Origin: Sphingomonas kyeonggiensis | GTDB taxonomy: Bacteria > Pseudomonadota > Alphaproteobacteria > Sphingomonadales > Sphingomonadaceae | DNA length: 64,000 nucleotides | Assembly: GCF_030812785.1 (NCBI RefSeq) | Contig: NZ_JAUSTJ010000001.1 | Coordinates: forward strand, 744,001 to 808,000 | Reading direction: 5' to 3' | Shown: positions 8,196 to 17,190 of the stretch, one piece after another | Numbering within the stretch: the first letter of the stretch is position 1 | Layout of the letters: each line of letters starts with the position of its first letter | Position numbers and translations under genes: made by a program | The notes under the pieces: generated by a model | Database searches by the model: none | Told to the model about the DNA's origin: nothing | What the model saw: only the letters and a program-made list of their open reading frames with translations

Positions 8196-8927
8196 CTACG
8201 CCCGCACCACCGTCACCAGATAGTTCAACGTCTCGCTGGTGCCGGTGACGAACCCGCGCGCCGGCGAGAAGCCCAGCCCCGTGCGGTCGATCACCTTCAG
8301 CCCGGCCGCCGCCAGCAACTCCTCCAGCTCCTCGGGGCGGAGGAACTTGTTCCAGTCATGCGTGCCCGGCGGGATCGCACCGGTGCCTTCGGCCAGCGTG
8401 ATCATCGCCAGATGCGAGGCGAGCGTGCGGTTGGGGGTGGAGAGGAGCATCAGCCCGCCCTCGGCCAGCGCCCCGGCCAGCGCGCCGACGAACGCCGCCG
8501 GATCGGTGACATGCTCGATGACCTCCATCGAAGTGACCAGGTCGAAGCTGCGTCCCGGCAGGTCCTCGATCCCGCCCGCGATATAGTCGATGGCGAGCCC
8601 GGTCGCGGCGGCATGGGCGCGGGCGGCGCCGATATTCTCGGGCGCGGCATCGATGCCGGTCATCTTCGCCCCCAGCCGGGCGAGCGGCTCGGCGAGCAGC
8701 CCGGCACCACAGCCGACATCGATCGCGGTCTTGCCCGCCAGCGGCGCGAAACCCGCGCTGTCGCCGCCCCAATGCGCGTCCACCGCGGCGCGGATATAGC
8801 CCAGCCGCGCCGGATTCAGCCGGTGGAGCATCGCCGAGGAACCCTTCGGATTCCACCAGTCCGCCGCCAGCTTGCCGAAATGCTCAGCTTCACGCGGGTC
8901 AATCGTAGCTTTGGTTGCGCTTGCCAT
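8196..8927 (-). CDS. ubiG: 3-demethylubiquinone-9/2-polyprenyl-6-hydroxyphenol O-methyltransferase
   Basis: 243 residues. The first part, AEHFGKLAADWWNPKG, is the UbiG-specific membrane-association/substrate region; motif I AIDVGCGAGLLAEPLA binds AdoMet; SFDLVTSMEVIEHV is motif II. UbiG performs both O-methylations of ubiquinone biosynthesis at the cytoplasmic face of the membrane. It is divergent from lysC across 82 bases, an arrangement common in alphaproteobacteria. Length and motifs are standard. Confidence 0.95.
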   Translation of the reverse strand: MASATKATIDPREAEHFGKLAADWWNPKGSSAMLHRLNPARLGYIRAAVDAHWGGDSAGFAPLAGKTAIDVGCGAGLLAEPLARLGAKMTGIDAAPENIGAARAHAAATGLAIDYIAGGIEDLPGRSFDLVTSMEVIEHVTDPAAFVGALAGALAEGGLMLLSTPNRTLASHLAMITLAEGTGAIPPGTHDWNKFLRPEELEELLAAAGLKVIDRTGLGFSPARGFVTGTSETLNYLVTVVRA

Positions 8928-8962
8928 GCGCCGCTCCTATCAGGGCGCCCCATTATCGTCAT

Positions 8963-8978
8963 CCCCGCAGCTGCGGGG
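8963..8978. repeat. 16-bp perfect palindrome between ubiG and lysC
   Basis: CCCCGCAGCTGCGGGG reads the same on both strands and is flanked by GTCAT and ACCAG, like one arm of the GTCATCCCCGCGAAGG repeat at 39615. It is probably a solitary half of that repeat family rather than an operator. It lies 31 bases upstream of lysC. Confidence 0.6.
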
Positions 8979-9009
8979 ACCAGGCCCGCAAAGCAGACAG
9001 GCTCTTTCC

Positions 9010-10290
9010 ATGGCGCGTATCGTGATGAAGTTCGGCGGCACCTCGATGGCAGGCATCGAGCGCATCCGGAACGTTGCGAAGCGCGTCAAACGCGAATGGG
9101 ATGCCGGCAACCAGGTCGCGGTGGTCGTCTCGGCAATGGCCGGCGAGACCGACCGGCTGGTCAATTTCTGCCGCGAGGCAAGCTCGCTCTACGATCCGCG
9201 CGAATATGACGTGGTCGTCTCGGCCGGCGAGCAGATCACCTCGGGCCTGCTCGCCGTGGCGCTCCAGGCGCTTGGCGTGCCGGCGCGTTCCTGGCTCGGC
9301 TCGCAGGTCGCGATCCACACCGATGCCGCGCACGCCAAAGCGCGCATCCAGACGATCGATTCTGCCGGGCTCGAAGCGGGCTGGGCGCAGGGCGAAGTCG
9401 CGGTGATCCCCGGTTTCCAGGGCGTGACCAGCGATGGCAGCAACCGCGTCACCACGCTCGGCCGCGGCGGCTCGGACACCTCGGCGGTCGCGGTGGCGGC
9501 CGCGGTCAAGGCCGATCGCTGCGACATCTACACGGACGTCGACGGCGTCTACACCACCGATCCGCGCATCGTCCCCCGGGCCCGCAAGCTCAAGAAGGTG
9601 ACGTACGAGGAGATGCTGGAGCTCGCCAGCGTCGGGGCCAAGGTGCTCCAGACGCGCTCGGTGGGCCTGGCGATGAAGGAACAGGTCCGCGTCCAGGTGC
9701 TGTCGTCGTTCACCGGCGACGATGCCCCGATGGCGGACACGCTGCCCGGAACGATGATCGTGGGCGAAGAGGAGATTCAGGACGTGGAAAGCCAGCTCAT
9801 CACCGGCATCGCGCACGACAAGAACGAAGCGAAGATCACCCTCACCGCGGTGCCGGACAAGCCCGGCGCGGTGGCGTCGATCTTCAATCCGCTCGCCGCG
9901 GCCAACATCAATGTCGACATGATCATCCAGAACATCGCGCACCAGAGCGCGGGTTCGGCGAGCGCGACCGACGTGACCTTCACCGTGCCGGCCGCCGATC
10001 TGGCCCGCTCGATCGAGGCGCTCAACCAGGCCAAGGGCGTGATCGGCTTCACGGACCTGCTCCAGGACACGCGCGTCGCCAAGATCTCGGTGGTCGGCGT
10101 CGGCATGCGCAGCCATGCGGGCGTCGCCGCGACGATGTTCAAGACGCTCGGCGAGCGCGGGATCAACATCCAGGCGATCACCACCTCGGAGATCAAGGTC
10201 AGCGTGCTGATCAACGAGGACGAGACCGAGCTGGCGGTGCGCATCCTCCACACCGCCTATGGCCTGGACGCGACCGACGAGGCCGCCTGA
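9010..10290 (+). CDS. lysC: aspartate kinase
   Basis: 426 residues. It phosphorylates aspartate, the first step to Lys, Met, Thr and diaminopimelate. The N-terminal kinase begins [15 protein letters not shown], with KFGGTS for ATP binding. [20 protein letters not shown] and [13 protein letters not shown] are the second nucleotide/aspartate region. Two ACT domains follow (about residues 265-425; [19 protein letters not shown] and [20 protein letters not shown]), the usual feedback-inhibition sites. No leader peptide or lysine riboswitch is evident upstream. lysC and ptsP often neighbour each other in alphaproteobacteria; here about 4.5 kb separates them. Confidence 0.97.
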   Translation: MARIVMKFGGTSMAGIERIRNVAKRVKREWDAGNQVAVVVSAMAGETDRLVNFCREASSLYDPREYDVVVSAGEQITSGLLAVALQALGVPARSWLGSQVAIHTDAAHAKARIQTIDSAGLEAGWAQGEVAVIPGFQGVTSDGSNRVTTLGRGGSDTSAVAVAAAVKADRCDIYTDVDGVYTTDPRIVPRARKLKKVTYEEMLELASVGAKVLQTRSVGLAMKEQVRVQVLSSFTGDDAPMADTLPGTMIVGEEEIQDVESQLITGIAHDKNEAKITLTAVPDKPGAVASIFNPLAAANINVDMIIQNIAHQSAGSASATDVTFTVPAADLARSIEALNQAKGVIGFTDLLQDTRVAKISVVGVGMRSHAGVAATMFKTLGERGINIQAITTSEIKVSVLINEDETELAVRILHTAYGLDATDEAA

Positions 10291-10408
10291 CCGCGTCCTG
10301 CCGGATCGCGTTCTGACTGCGCGCTGCAACGAAGCGTAACATGCGGCGCGATGCTGCCATGTTTCGGTCGCGCTGCCGCCGCGCCGCCATGGTTGGGGGA
10401 AGTTCGTG

Positions 10409-11233
10409 ATGCGGTGGCCTTCCCGTCTCTTTTCTGACTCGGGACTGCTCCGCAGGCGCGGCGCGGCCTTGCTGATCGCGCTCGTCCTCGAGCTGCTCCT
10501 GCTGGCGCTCCTGCTGTTCTTCGTCCCGCCCTTGCCGGGGCGCAAGCAGGGCAACAGCCTCAACACTTTCGGAATCGAGGCGTCGAAGGGCGAGGAGAGC
10601 CCCGACAAGAAGCCGGCCGAGAAGCAGCAGAAAAAGGCCGCGCGCGCGCAGAAGGCCCAGGCTCAGGCGCAGACCCAGCCGCCGCCTCCGGTGCCGGTGC
10701 CGATCGAGACGCCGGTGCCGGTCGGGCCGCCGACCTTCCTCAAGCTCAGCCGCAACGACTATCAGCAGGGCGATATCGCCAAGGTGCCCTCGCGTGCCGA
10801 GACCAGCGACGGCGCAGCCACCGAGACTGCCGATGCGGGCGGCGGGGGCGGGGCGGGCGACACGCCGGTCGCGGGCCGCAAGGGCCGCAACGGCGAGACG
10901 CTCTATGTCGCCGAATGGTATCGCGAACCGCGCAACGCCGAGCTCAATCCCTATATCAACCCGAACCGGGCGCGCTTTCCGGGCTATGGGCTGGTCGCCT
11001 GCCGGACGGTGGCGCGCTACAAGGTCGAGGATTGCTACGAGCTCGAAGAGACGCGCGGCACGGGCTTTGCCGGATCGGTCCGTCAGGCCGCCTTCCAGTT
11101 CCTCGTCCGTCCCCCGCGCGTCGGCAAGAAGCCGATGGTCGGCGCATGGGTGATGATCCGCATCGACTATCGCCAGACCAATCGCCCGTCGGCGGACATC
11201 TCGCCTTCGGGTCCGGGAAGCCGGGAGCCCTAG
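10409..11233 (+). CDS. TonB-like inner-membrane protein with Pro-rich linker
   Basis: 274 residues. One N-terminal membrane helix (ALLIALVLELLLLALLLFFV) is followed by a Lys/Glu- and Gln/Ala-rich stretch. Then come a proline segment (PPPPVPVPIETPVPV), a Gly-rich spacer, and a ~100-residue C-terminal domain ending in AAFQFLVRPPRVGKKPMVGA plus a final beta strand. The topology and C-terminal pattern resemble TonB, which transfers proton-motive energy to outer-membrane receptors. Two Cys (VACRTV, VEDCYEL) may form a disulfide. No exbB/exbD or receptor lies beside it, so it may be a TonB paralogue or a protein sharing only the fold. A GTG one codon upstream is an alternative start. Confidence 0.7.
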   Translation: MRWPSRLFSDSGLLRRRGAALLIALVLELLLLALLLFFVPPLPGRKQGNSLNTFGIEASKGEESPDKKPAEKQQKKAARAQKAQAQAQTQPPPPVPVPIETPVPVGPPTFLKLSRNDYQQGDIAKVPSRAETSDGAATETADAGGGGGAGDTPVAGRKGRNGETLYVAEWYREPRNAELNPYINPNRARFPGYGLVACRTVARYKVEDCYELEETRGTGFAGSVRQAAFQFLVRPPRVGKKPMVGAWVMIRIDYRQTNRPSADISPSGPGSREP

Positions 11234-11550
11234 GCTCGGGGGGCGGCTCTGCTTGCAATGTAGGATTTCGCATGGTTGCGTCGAAGCATCGGGAAGCGCC
11301 CCCGATCGCTCTTTGACTGGTAGGAAATATAGGACCGGTCCGCTCGCTGGCCTGCGCAACAAGCTTGCGAGAGCCGCAGGGGCGCATGCTGCGCATATGT
11401 CGTGACCTTTGTGAACTTCCGGCCCGGCTGCGGCCCCGCGCTGTAGGATCGAACCGAGCCGCGAAAACCCGCTTCTGGCGTGTACTTCGTGTACTTTGGC
11501 GATTCGCGGGGGCCTTGCCGGGTAATGGCCTGGGCGGCTAGGCGAGGGGG
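11234..11550. other. 317-bp gap between the TonB-like and nitronate monooxygenase genes
   Basis: I see no credible coding frame in this stretch. Composition dips around 11260-11345. The only recognisable structure is copy 2 of the GTGTACTT tandem element at 11461. The promoter of the nitronate monooxygenase gene must lie here, but no clear -35/-10 pair stands out. Confidence 0.6.
11461..11500 (+). repeat. GTGTACTT tandem element, copy 2
   Basis: Begins GCGAAAACCCGCTTCTGG and continues into the tandem 9-mer core CGTGTACTTCGTGTACTT, followed by TGGCG. It is identical to copies 1 and 3 across the 22-base core (11477-11498) and shares the same 5' half with a few changes. Here it lies between two genes on the same strand, about 50 bases upstream of the nitronate monooxygenase start. 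Confidence 0.8.
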
Positions 11551-12582
11551 ATGACCAATGCATCTTCCATCGGCGCCGAGCGCCTGGCCCGCCGCATGGC
11601 GCGCGGCTGCGCGTTCCTGGGCACCGAGACCGCCATCCTGGGCGGCGCCATGTCCTGGGTGTCCGAGCGCAACCTCGTCGCCGCCATCTCCAATGCCGGC
11701 GGCTTCGGCGTGATCGCCTGCGGCGCGATGACGCCCGAGCTGCTCGACAAGGAGATCGCCGGGACCAGGGCGCTCACGTCGAAGCCCTTCGGCGTCAACC
11801 TGATCACCATGCACCCGCAGCTCTTCGAGCTGATCGAGGTCTGCAAGAAGCATGATGTCGGCCATGTCGTCCTCGCCGGCGGCCTGCCGCCCGCCGGCTC
11901 GCTCGATGCGATCAAGGCCAATGGCGCCAAGCTGATCTGCTTCGCCCCCGCGCTCAGCCTCGCCAAGAAGCTGATCCGCTCGGGCGTCGATGCGCTGGTG
12001 GTCGAGGGCATGGAGGCCGGCGGCCATATCGGCCCGGTCTCGACCAGCGTGCTGGCGCAGGAGATCCTGCCTGAGGTCGCCGAGCAGGTCCCGGTCTTCG
12101 TCGCCGGCGGCATCGGCCGGGGCGAGGCGATCGCCGGCTATCTCGACATGGGCGCCGCCGGCGTCCAGCTCGGCACCCGCTTCGTCTGCGCGACCGAGAG
12201 CATCGCCCACGCCAATTTCAAGAGGGCGTTCATCCGCGCCTCGGCCCGCGACGCCATCGCCAGCGTGCAGATCGATCCCCGCCTGCCGGTGATCCCGGTT
12301 CGCGCGCTCAAGAATGCCGCGGGCGAGCTGTTCTCCGCCAAGCAGCGCGAAGTCGCCCAGCTGCTCGACGAGGGCAAGGTCGAGATGCTCGAGGCCCAGC
12401 TGCAGATCGAGCATTACTGGGCCGGCGCGCTGCGCCGCGCAGTGATCGAGGGCGATGTCGAGCATGGCAGCGTGATGGCGGGCCAGTCGGTCGGCATGGT
12501 CTCGAAGGAGGAACCCGTTGCCGACATCATCGCCACGCTGATGGCCGAGGCGGCGCACGCGCTGGAGAAGCGCGCGGTCTAG
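11551..12582 (+). CDS. nitronate monooxygenase-family FMN protein
   Basis: 343 residues forming a TIM barrel of the 2-nitropropane dioxygenase/nitronate monooxygenase type. Motifs in order are ISNAGGFGVIACGAM, PFGVNLITMHPQ, VVEGMEAGGHIG (the AGGHxG with the catalytic-region His), VFVAGGIGRGEAIAGYLDMG and GVQLGTRFVCATES for FMN phosphate. These flavoenzymes oxidise alkyl nitronates, although many family members have other roles, including enoyl reductase-like chemistry. It stands alone between copy 2 of the tandem element and the convergent PadR operon. Confidence 0.88.
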   Translation: MTNASSIGAERLARRMARGCAFLGTETAILGGAMSWVSERNLVAAISNAGGFGVIACGAMTPELLDKEIAGTRALTSKPFGVNLITMHPQLFELIEVCKKHDVGHVVLAGGLPPAGSLDAIKANGAKLICFAPALSLAKKLIRSGVDALVVEGMEAGGHIGPVSTSVLAQEILPEVAEQVPVFVAGGIGRGEAIAGYLDMGAAGVQLGTRFVCATESIAHANFKRAFIRASARDAIASVQIDPRLPVIPVRALKNAAGELFSAKQREVAQLLDEGKVEMLEAQLQIEHYWAGALRRAVIEGDVEHGSVMAGQSVGMVSKEEPVADIIATLMAEAAHALEKRAV

Positions 12583-12601
12583 ACTCGGCCCGGGGAGCGC
12601 C

Positions 12602-13558
12602 TCAGCGGCGCTCCCGGTACAGCTGGTACAGCTCCTTCGCGCACTGGAAAGCCGTCGCCGCGGCGACCACGAGCACGGCGATCTCCAGGCTCTTGTCCAG
12701 GCTCTCCTGGATCCGCGCGGCCTTTGCCGTGTCGGTGCCGACAACGGTGACGATCTGCCCGGCCTCGTGCAGCACCTTGGCGATCAGCAGCGTGCCGGCG
12801 GTGCAGCCCAGGATCAGCGCGGCGCGCACCACCTTCCAGCCCGGGCGCAGGAAGCCGATCAGGCTCAGCACGATCCGCGCCCAGACCAGCAGCGCCACCG
12901 GCCAGTAGAGCGTCGCCCAGACCTGTGCGCCGGTGATGCGCACGCCGGCATCGTGCGGCACGAAGGGGAAGGTGAAGCCGCCTGCCCACCAGATCAGGAA
13001 GGCGATGCCGAAGCCGATCTCGAACAGCGGCTCCCAGCGCTTGCGCGGCGGCAGGTCGAGCCGGAGCTTGCCCAGGTCGGGCAGCTCCTCGGGCTTCCAC
13101 TTGGCGAGATAGGCGTCGAGCCAGCCGAGCCGCTCGATCACGGCGAAGGACAGCGTGACCAGCGCGGCATTGTAGAGCAGCGAATGGGCCAGTTCGCCCG
13201 ATCCGTGCGCGAGGGCACGGGCAAGGTTGCCGGTCACCACCAGGCCGCCGCCGATCTGCACCAGCTCGATCGCCGCGACCACGACCAGCACGACCTTGAG
13301 CACGAACCAGTAGAAGGGGAACACCTCCGCCCCGATCAGCGCGCGCTGCTCGTTATATTGCCCGGCGACAGCGATCGGATGGCCGAACTCGCGCAGCAGC
13401 TGGCTGACCTCGTCCTTGCCCAGCGGCCGGCCTAGGCTCTCCTCGCGATCCTCGATGCGCGCGGCGATCAGGTCGGCCAGCTCGGCGATGATGTCGTCGG
13501 CCTTGGCGGCCGGCAGGTTCCAGCGCACCGCGCCGAGATAGCGTTCGATGAGGTCCAT
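12602..13558 (-). CDS. HAAS-domain membrane protein, PadR partner
   Basis: 318 residues. The N-terminal ~80 residues (MDLIERYLGAVRWNLPAAKA, then IIAELADLIAARIEDREESL and EVSQLLREFGHP) match the helical HAAS signalling domain that is typically encoded next to PadR regulators. The remainder has about seven membrane helices: a pair near residues 95-125, then helices near 145-160, 205-225, 240-265 and at the C-terminus. The ATG overlaps the padR stop codon, so the two are translationally coupled. Such pairs are thought to sense membrane or envelope state; no enzyme motif is visible. Confidence 0.8.
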   Translation of the reverse strand: MDLIERYLGAVRWNLPAAKADDIIAELADLIAARIEDREESLGRPLGKDEVSQLLREFGHPIAVAGQYNEQRALIGAEVFPFYWFVLKVVLVVVAAIELVQIGGGLVVTGNLARALAHGSGELAHSLLYNAALVTLSFAVIERLGWLDAYLAKWKPEELPDLGKLRLDLPPRKRWEPLFEIGFGIAFLIWWAGGFTFPFVPHDAGVRITGAQVWATLYWPVALLVWARIVLSLIGFLRPGWKVVRAALILGCTAGTLLIAKVLHEAGQIVTVVGTDTAKAARIQESLDKSLEIAVLVVAAATAFQCAKELYQLYRERR

Positions 13559-13902
13559 CACTTGTCTCCCTGCGTCAGGCGGAGGATCGATTCGGAGATC
13601 GCGTTCCATTCGGCGAGCAGCTGGCCGAGCACGTCGAGGCCGACCGGGGTGAGCCGGTAGAAGCGCTTGTTGCGCTTGGCTTCCTCGCGCCACTCGCTGG
13701 TCAGTAGGCCCTGGGCTTCCAGCCGGCGGAGCAGCGGATAGAGCGCGCCCTCGTCGATCGGCAGCCCGGCTTCCTCCAGGCTGGTGCGCAGCGTGTAGCC
13801 ATAGCGCTCCTCGCGCAGCGCGCCGAGCACCGCCAGCACCAGCGATCCGCGCCGGAGCTCGACGCGCAGCTTCTCGAACAGGTCTTCCTCGACCGGCATC
13901 AT
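13558..13902 (-). CDS. PadR-family transcriptional regulator
   Basis: 114 residues, the usual short PadR length. A winged helix-turn-helix contains LRRGSLVLAVLGALREERYG, LEEAGLPIDEGALYPLLRRL (recognition helix) and a wing with KRFYRLTPVG, followed by a short dimerisation helix. The start at 13902 has GAGG six bases upstream; longer in-frame starts are less likely. An imperfect palindrome 26 bases upstream (13928-13952) is a probable autoregulatory operator. First gene of a two-gene operon with the HAAS membrane protein. Confidence 0.9.
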   Translation of the reverse strand: MMPVEEDLFEKLRVELRRGSLVLAVLGALREERYGYTLRTSLEEAGLPIDEGALYPLLRRLEAQGLLTSEWREEAKRNKRFYRLTPVGLDVLGQLLAEWNAISESILRLTQGDK

Positions 13903-13927
13903 CCTGTGCCTCATATCGTGTATGACA

Positions 13928-13952
13928 CATACTATGTAGCGCACAGTATATG
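13928..13952. promoter_or_regulatory. candidate PadR operator
   Basis: A 25-base imperfect palindrome with outer CATA/TATG and inner TGT/ACA pairs around a GCGC-containing centre. It is AT-rich in a GC-rich setting and lies between padR and the divergent secreted-protein gene. TGT...ACA half-sites are consistent with PadR-type operators. This is inferred from symmetry only. Confidence 0.5.
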
Positions 13953-14103
13953 TTGACGCAAGGGGGCACCGCTCGTTACGCAAGTGCTTGTAATTTGCGA
14001 CGAATCGAGGCGGTAAACACCTGATTCACAAGCATTCTTCAGGCCGGATTCAGCGCGATGGGCAATGCTGCAGGCAGGGGATAGAGACCGGGGGGTTTCT
14101 TGC

Positions 14104-14727
14104 ATGAAGAAGGTGTTTTGGAGCGCTGTTGCGCTCTGTGGACTCGCGTGTGCAATGCCTGCGCATGCGCAATATCGGGATGGCGGGATGGTCGATCGGC
14201 CGCTTCCGCCGACAGGCTCGACGATGAACCAGCTGATCCCGGCCATGGCCGCCGATGGCCGCTATGACACGGTCAATCACGACATCTCGCGTGATCAGAT
14301 GGCCTGGCATATGCGGGCAGCGCTCAACGTGGCGGCGCTCGGCTGCCGCGACGCAGCGGAGCGCGAGACGGTGGCGGCCTACAATGCGATGCTCGGCCGG
14401 CACCGGGCACCGCTCGCCGCCGCCGATGCCGCGGTGAAGGGCCAGTATCGCGCCCGCTACGGCGCGGGCTGGGATTCGCGGCACGACCGCGACATGACCC
14501 GGGTATATAACTTCTTCGCCCAGCCGCCCGCCCAGCCCGGCTTCTGCCGCGTCGCGCGGGAGGTGTTGGTGGAGGTTGGACAAGTCGCGCCCGGGCAGTT
14601 CGCGGCCTTTGCCGCCGATGCGCTGCCGCGGCTCGAGCAACCCTTCACCGACTTCTACCGCGACTATGACGCGTGGCGCGCCGCCGATCGCGCCTGGCAT
14701 GGCCAGCTGGCGAGCGTTCAGCGCTAA
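14104..14727 (+). CDS. secreted hypothetical protein
   Basis: 207 residues with a Sec signal (MKKVFWSAVALCGLACAMPAHA, cleavage after AHA). The mature protein is mostly helical, with a conserved-looking NHDISRDQMAWHMRAALNVA block and two Cys (LGCRDA, GFCRVA) that could form a disulfide. No domain is recognised. The ATG at 14104 is favoured because it places the signal peptide at the N-terminus. A hairpin follows the stop. Confidence 0.75.
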   Translation: MKKVFWSAVALCGLACAMPAHAQYRDGGMVDRPLPPTGSTMNQLIPAMAADGRYDTVNHDISRDQMAWHMRAALNVAALGCRDAAERETVAAYNAMLGRHRAPLAAADAAVKGQYRARYGAGWDSRHDRDMTRVYNFFAQPPAQPGFCRVAREVLVEVGQVAPGQFAAFAADALPRLEQPFTDFYRDYDAWRAADRAWHGQLASVQR

Positions 14728-14748
14728 AACATACGGCGCCGTAACGGT

Positions 14749-14783
14749 TTGTGTTCGCCTGCGCATGGCGTGGGCGAACACAA
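14749..14783 (+). terminator. hairpin between the secreted-protein gene and ptsP
   Basis: TTGTGTTCGC (14749-14758) pairs perfectly with GCGAACACAA (14774-14783) across a 15-base loop. It follows the upstream stop by about 20 bases and is followed by TCTGTTA, so it could end the upstream transcript. It ends 18 bases before the ptsP ATG, so a role in the ptsP leader is also possible. Confidence 0.5.
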
Positions 14784-14801
14784 TCTGTTAGCGCCTTGCG
14801 C

Positions 14802-17081
14802 ATGCCCGTTTCCGCCGCCGCCTCGGCCCGTGAAATCCTGACCCGCCTTCACGACGTGATGGCGTCGCGCAATCCGGCGCAGTCGAAGCTCAATTCGGTG
14901 GTGGGCATCATCGGCGAGGCGCTCGATAGCGAGGTCTGCTCGATCTACCTGCTGCGCGAAGGGCTGCTTGAGCTGTTCGCGACGCGTGGTCTGGCGCAGG
15001 AAGCTGTCCACGTCACCAAGCTCGCGCTCGGCGAGGGGCTGGTCGGCACGATCGCCCAGAATGTCGAGACGCTGAACCTCGACGAGGCCGAGATGCACCC
15101 CGCCTTCGCCTATCGGCCGGAGACGGGGGAAGAGGCGTTCCACAGCTTTGCCGGCGTGCCGATCATCCGGCGCGAGCAGTCGGTCGGCGTGCTCGCCGTC
15201 CAGCACGCCGAATCGCGGCGCTATGCCAGCGAGGAGATCGAGGCGCTGCAGACCGTGGCGATGGTGCTCAGCGAGCTGATCGCCAATGCCGACCTGATCG
15301 ATCCGGCGAGCGCCGGCGGTTCCACCCGGCTCCAGTCGACCGCGCCCGAGCTCGGCCACGGCTTCAAGCTGGTCGACGGCATGGCCGCCGGCGTCGCGGT
15401 GTTCCATCAGCCGCGCATCACCATCGAGCATACCGTCGCCGAGGATACCGAGGCGGAGCGCCACCGTGTCTATGCCGCGTTCGACAAGATGCGTGAGCAG
15501 ATCGACCGGATGGCCAGCCAGGCCGAGTTCGGCGTTGGCGGCGAGCAGGACGAGATCCTCGCGACCTACAAGATGTTCGCCTATGACGAAGGCTGGTCGC
15601 GCCGGATCAACGAGGCGATCGATTCCGGCCTCACTGCCGAGGCGGCGATCGAGCGCGTCCAGCAGCGCACCCGCCAGCGCATGCGCGAGATCGACGATCC
15701 CCTGCTCCGCGACCGGATGCACGATCTGGAGGACCTCTCCAACCGGCTGCTCCGTATCGTCTCGGGCCAGCTCGGCACCGCCGCGCAGATGGGCCTGCGC
15801 CAGGATTCGATCCTGATCGCGCGCAACCTGGGTCCCGCCGAGCTGCTCGAATATGACCGCCGCCGCCTGAAGGGCGTGGTGCTGGAGGAGGGCTCGCTCA
15901 CCGCCCACGTCACCATCGTCGCGCGTGCCATGGGCGTGCCGGTGCTGGGCCGCGTCCGCAACATCCGCCAGCTGATCGCCGAGGGCGACATGCTCCTGCT
16001 CGACACGAGCGAGGAGAGCCTGTTCGTCCGCCCGACCCAGGCGATGCAGGAGGCGTTCGAGACCAAGCTCGAGCTCAGCCAGAAGCGTCGTGCCGCCTTC
16101 GCCCAGATGCGCGGCGTCGCGCCCGTCACTGCCGACGGGCACCGGGTGACGGTGATGGTCAATGCCGGTCTGCGCGACGATCTCGCCGCGCTCGACCTCA
16201 CCGGAGCCGACGGCATCGGCCTGTTCCGCACCGAATTCCAGTTCCTCGTCTCGGCCACCCTGCCCCAGCGCGAGATGCAGCGCCGGCTCTACAAGGATGT
16301 GCTCGACGCGGCCGGCGACCGGCCCGTCACCTTCCGCACTGTCGATATCGGCGGCGACAAGGCGCTGCCCTATCTCAACCATGACGAGGACGGCGAGGAA
16401 GAGAACCCCGCGATGGGCTGGCGGGCGCTCCGCCTCGCGCTCGATCGCGATGGCCTGATGAAGGCGCAGGCGCGCGCGCTGATCGAGGCAGGTGCCGGGC
16501 GCACGCTCAACATCATGTTCCCGATGGTCTCCGAGCCCTGGGAATTCGATGCGGCGCGCGAGCTGTTCGAGGCGCAGCGCAACTGGCTCGCCGCGCGCGG
16601 TCGCAAGATGCCGACCGAGATTCGCTATGGCGCGATGCTCGAGGTGCCGGCGCTGGCCGAGGTGCTCGACGTGCTGCTGCCGCGGCTCGACTTTCTGTCG
16701 ATCGGCACCAACGATCTCACCCAGTTCCTCTTCGCCGCCGATCGCGCGCATCCCAAGCTCGCGCTGCGCTATGACTGGCTCAGCCCGTCGATCCTGCGTT
16801 TCCTCCGGCGTGTGACCGCGCAGGCCCAGGCGGCGGGCGTGCCGGTGGGGGTCTGCGGCGAGATGGGCGGACGACCCTTGGAAGCGCTGGCGCTGCTCGG
16901 CCTGGGTATCGATCGCCTGTCGATCACTCCCGCCGCGGTGGGGCCGATCAAGGCGATGATCCGCTCGCTCGATCGCGCCGCGCTGATCGAGGCGATGGCC
17001 GCGATGCTCGCCGAGCCGGGCCGCTCGCTGCGCGATGCGCTCGAAGCCTGGGCAAGCGAACATTCCGTCGAACTGGCCTGA
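14802..17081 (+). CDS. ptsP: nitrogen-PTS enzyme I: phosphoenolpyruvate-protein phosphotransferase with GAF domain
   Basis: 759 residues. An N-terminal GAF domain (~20-160) senses nitrogen metabolites in the PTS-Ntr relay. The enzyme I part follows: the phospho-His domain with SLTAHVTIVARAMGVPVLG (His369 phosphorylated by PEP), then the PEP-binding barrel with GADGIGLFRTEFQFL, FLSIGTNDLTQFLFAADR and GVCGEMGGRPLEAL (active-site Cys). It passes phosphate to NPr and EIIA-Ntr, which are not in the window. I prefer the ATG at 14802 to an upstream GTG because it starts at the first helix of GAF. Confidence 0.95.
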   Translation: MPVSAAASAREILTRLHDVMASRNPAQSKLNSVVGIIGEALDSEVCSIYLLREGLLELFATRGLAQEAVHVTKLALGEGLVGTIAQNVETLNLDEAEMHPAFAYRPETGEEAFHSFAGVPIIRREQSVGVLAVQHAESRRYASEEIEALQTVAMVLSELIANADLIDPASAGGSTRLQSTAPELGHGFKLVDGMAAGVAVFHQPRITIEHTVAEDTEAERHRVYAAFDKMREQIDRMASQAEFGVGGEQDEILATYKMFAYDEGWSRRINEAIDSGLTAEAAIERVQQRTRQRMREIDDPLLRDRMHDLEDLSNRLLRIVSGQLGTAAQMGLRQDSILIARNLGPAELLEYDRRRLKGVVLEEGSLTAHVTIVARAMGVPVLGRVRNIRQLIAEGDMLLLDTSEESLFVRPTQAMQEAFETKLELSQKRRAAFAQMRGVAPVTADGHRVTVMVNAGLRDDLAALDLTGADGIGLFRTEFQFLVSATLPQREMQRRLYKDVLDAAGDRPVTFRTVDIGGDKALPYLNHDEDGEEENPAMGWRALRLALDRDGLMKAQARALIEAGAGRTLNIMFPMVSEPWEFDAARELFEAQRNWLAARGRKMPTEIRYGAMLEVPALAEVLDVLLPRLDFLSIGTNDLTQFLFAADRAHPKLALRYDWLSPSILRFLRRVTAQAQAAGVPVGVCGEMGGRPLEALALLGLGIDRLSITPAAVGPIKAMIRSLDRAALIEAMAAMLAEPGRSLRDALEAWASEHSVELA

Positions 17082-17096
17082 TCTGCGGGCAAAATA

Positions 17097-17120
17097 GCCC
17101 CTGTCGGCGTTGACAGGGGC
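17097..17120 (+). terminator. hairpin after ptsP
   Basis: GCCCCTGTC (17097-17105) and GACAGGGGC (17112-17120) form a perfect nine-base stem with a six-base loop, 16 bases after the ptsP stop. There is no T-run after it on the plus strand, so it is a probable but not classic intrinsic terminator. Confidence 0.55.
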
Positions 17121-17190
17121 GGCGTGGTGAACGACAGCTTCAGCCGTGGCGGAAGCACCGGGCGCAACCCTTCCGCTACGGAGAGTATGG

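Noticed and set aside
8963..8978. Operator for ubiG or lysC at the CCCCGCAGCTGCGGGG palindrome
   Set aside because: Flanking GTCAT/ACCAG bases match one arm of the interspersed repeat family at 39615, so a relic repeat is the simpler explanation.
12602..13969. A single 455-codon protein covering both PadR and the HAAS membrane region
   Set aside because: The 5' part of that frame is out of register with PadR. The two real genes have separate starts that overlap as ATGA at 13558.
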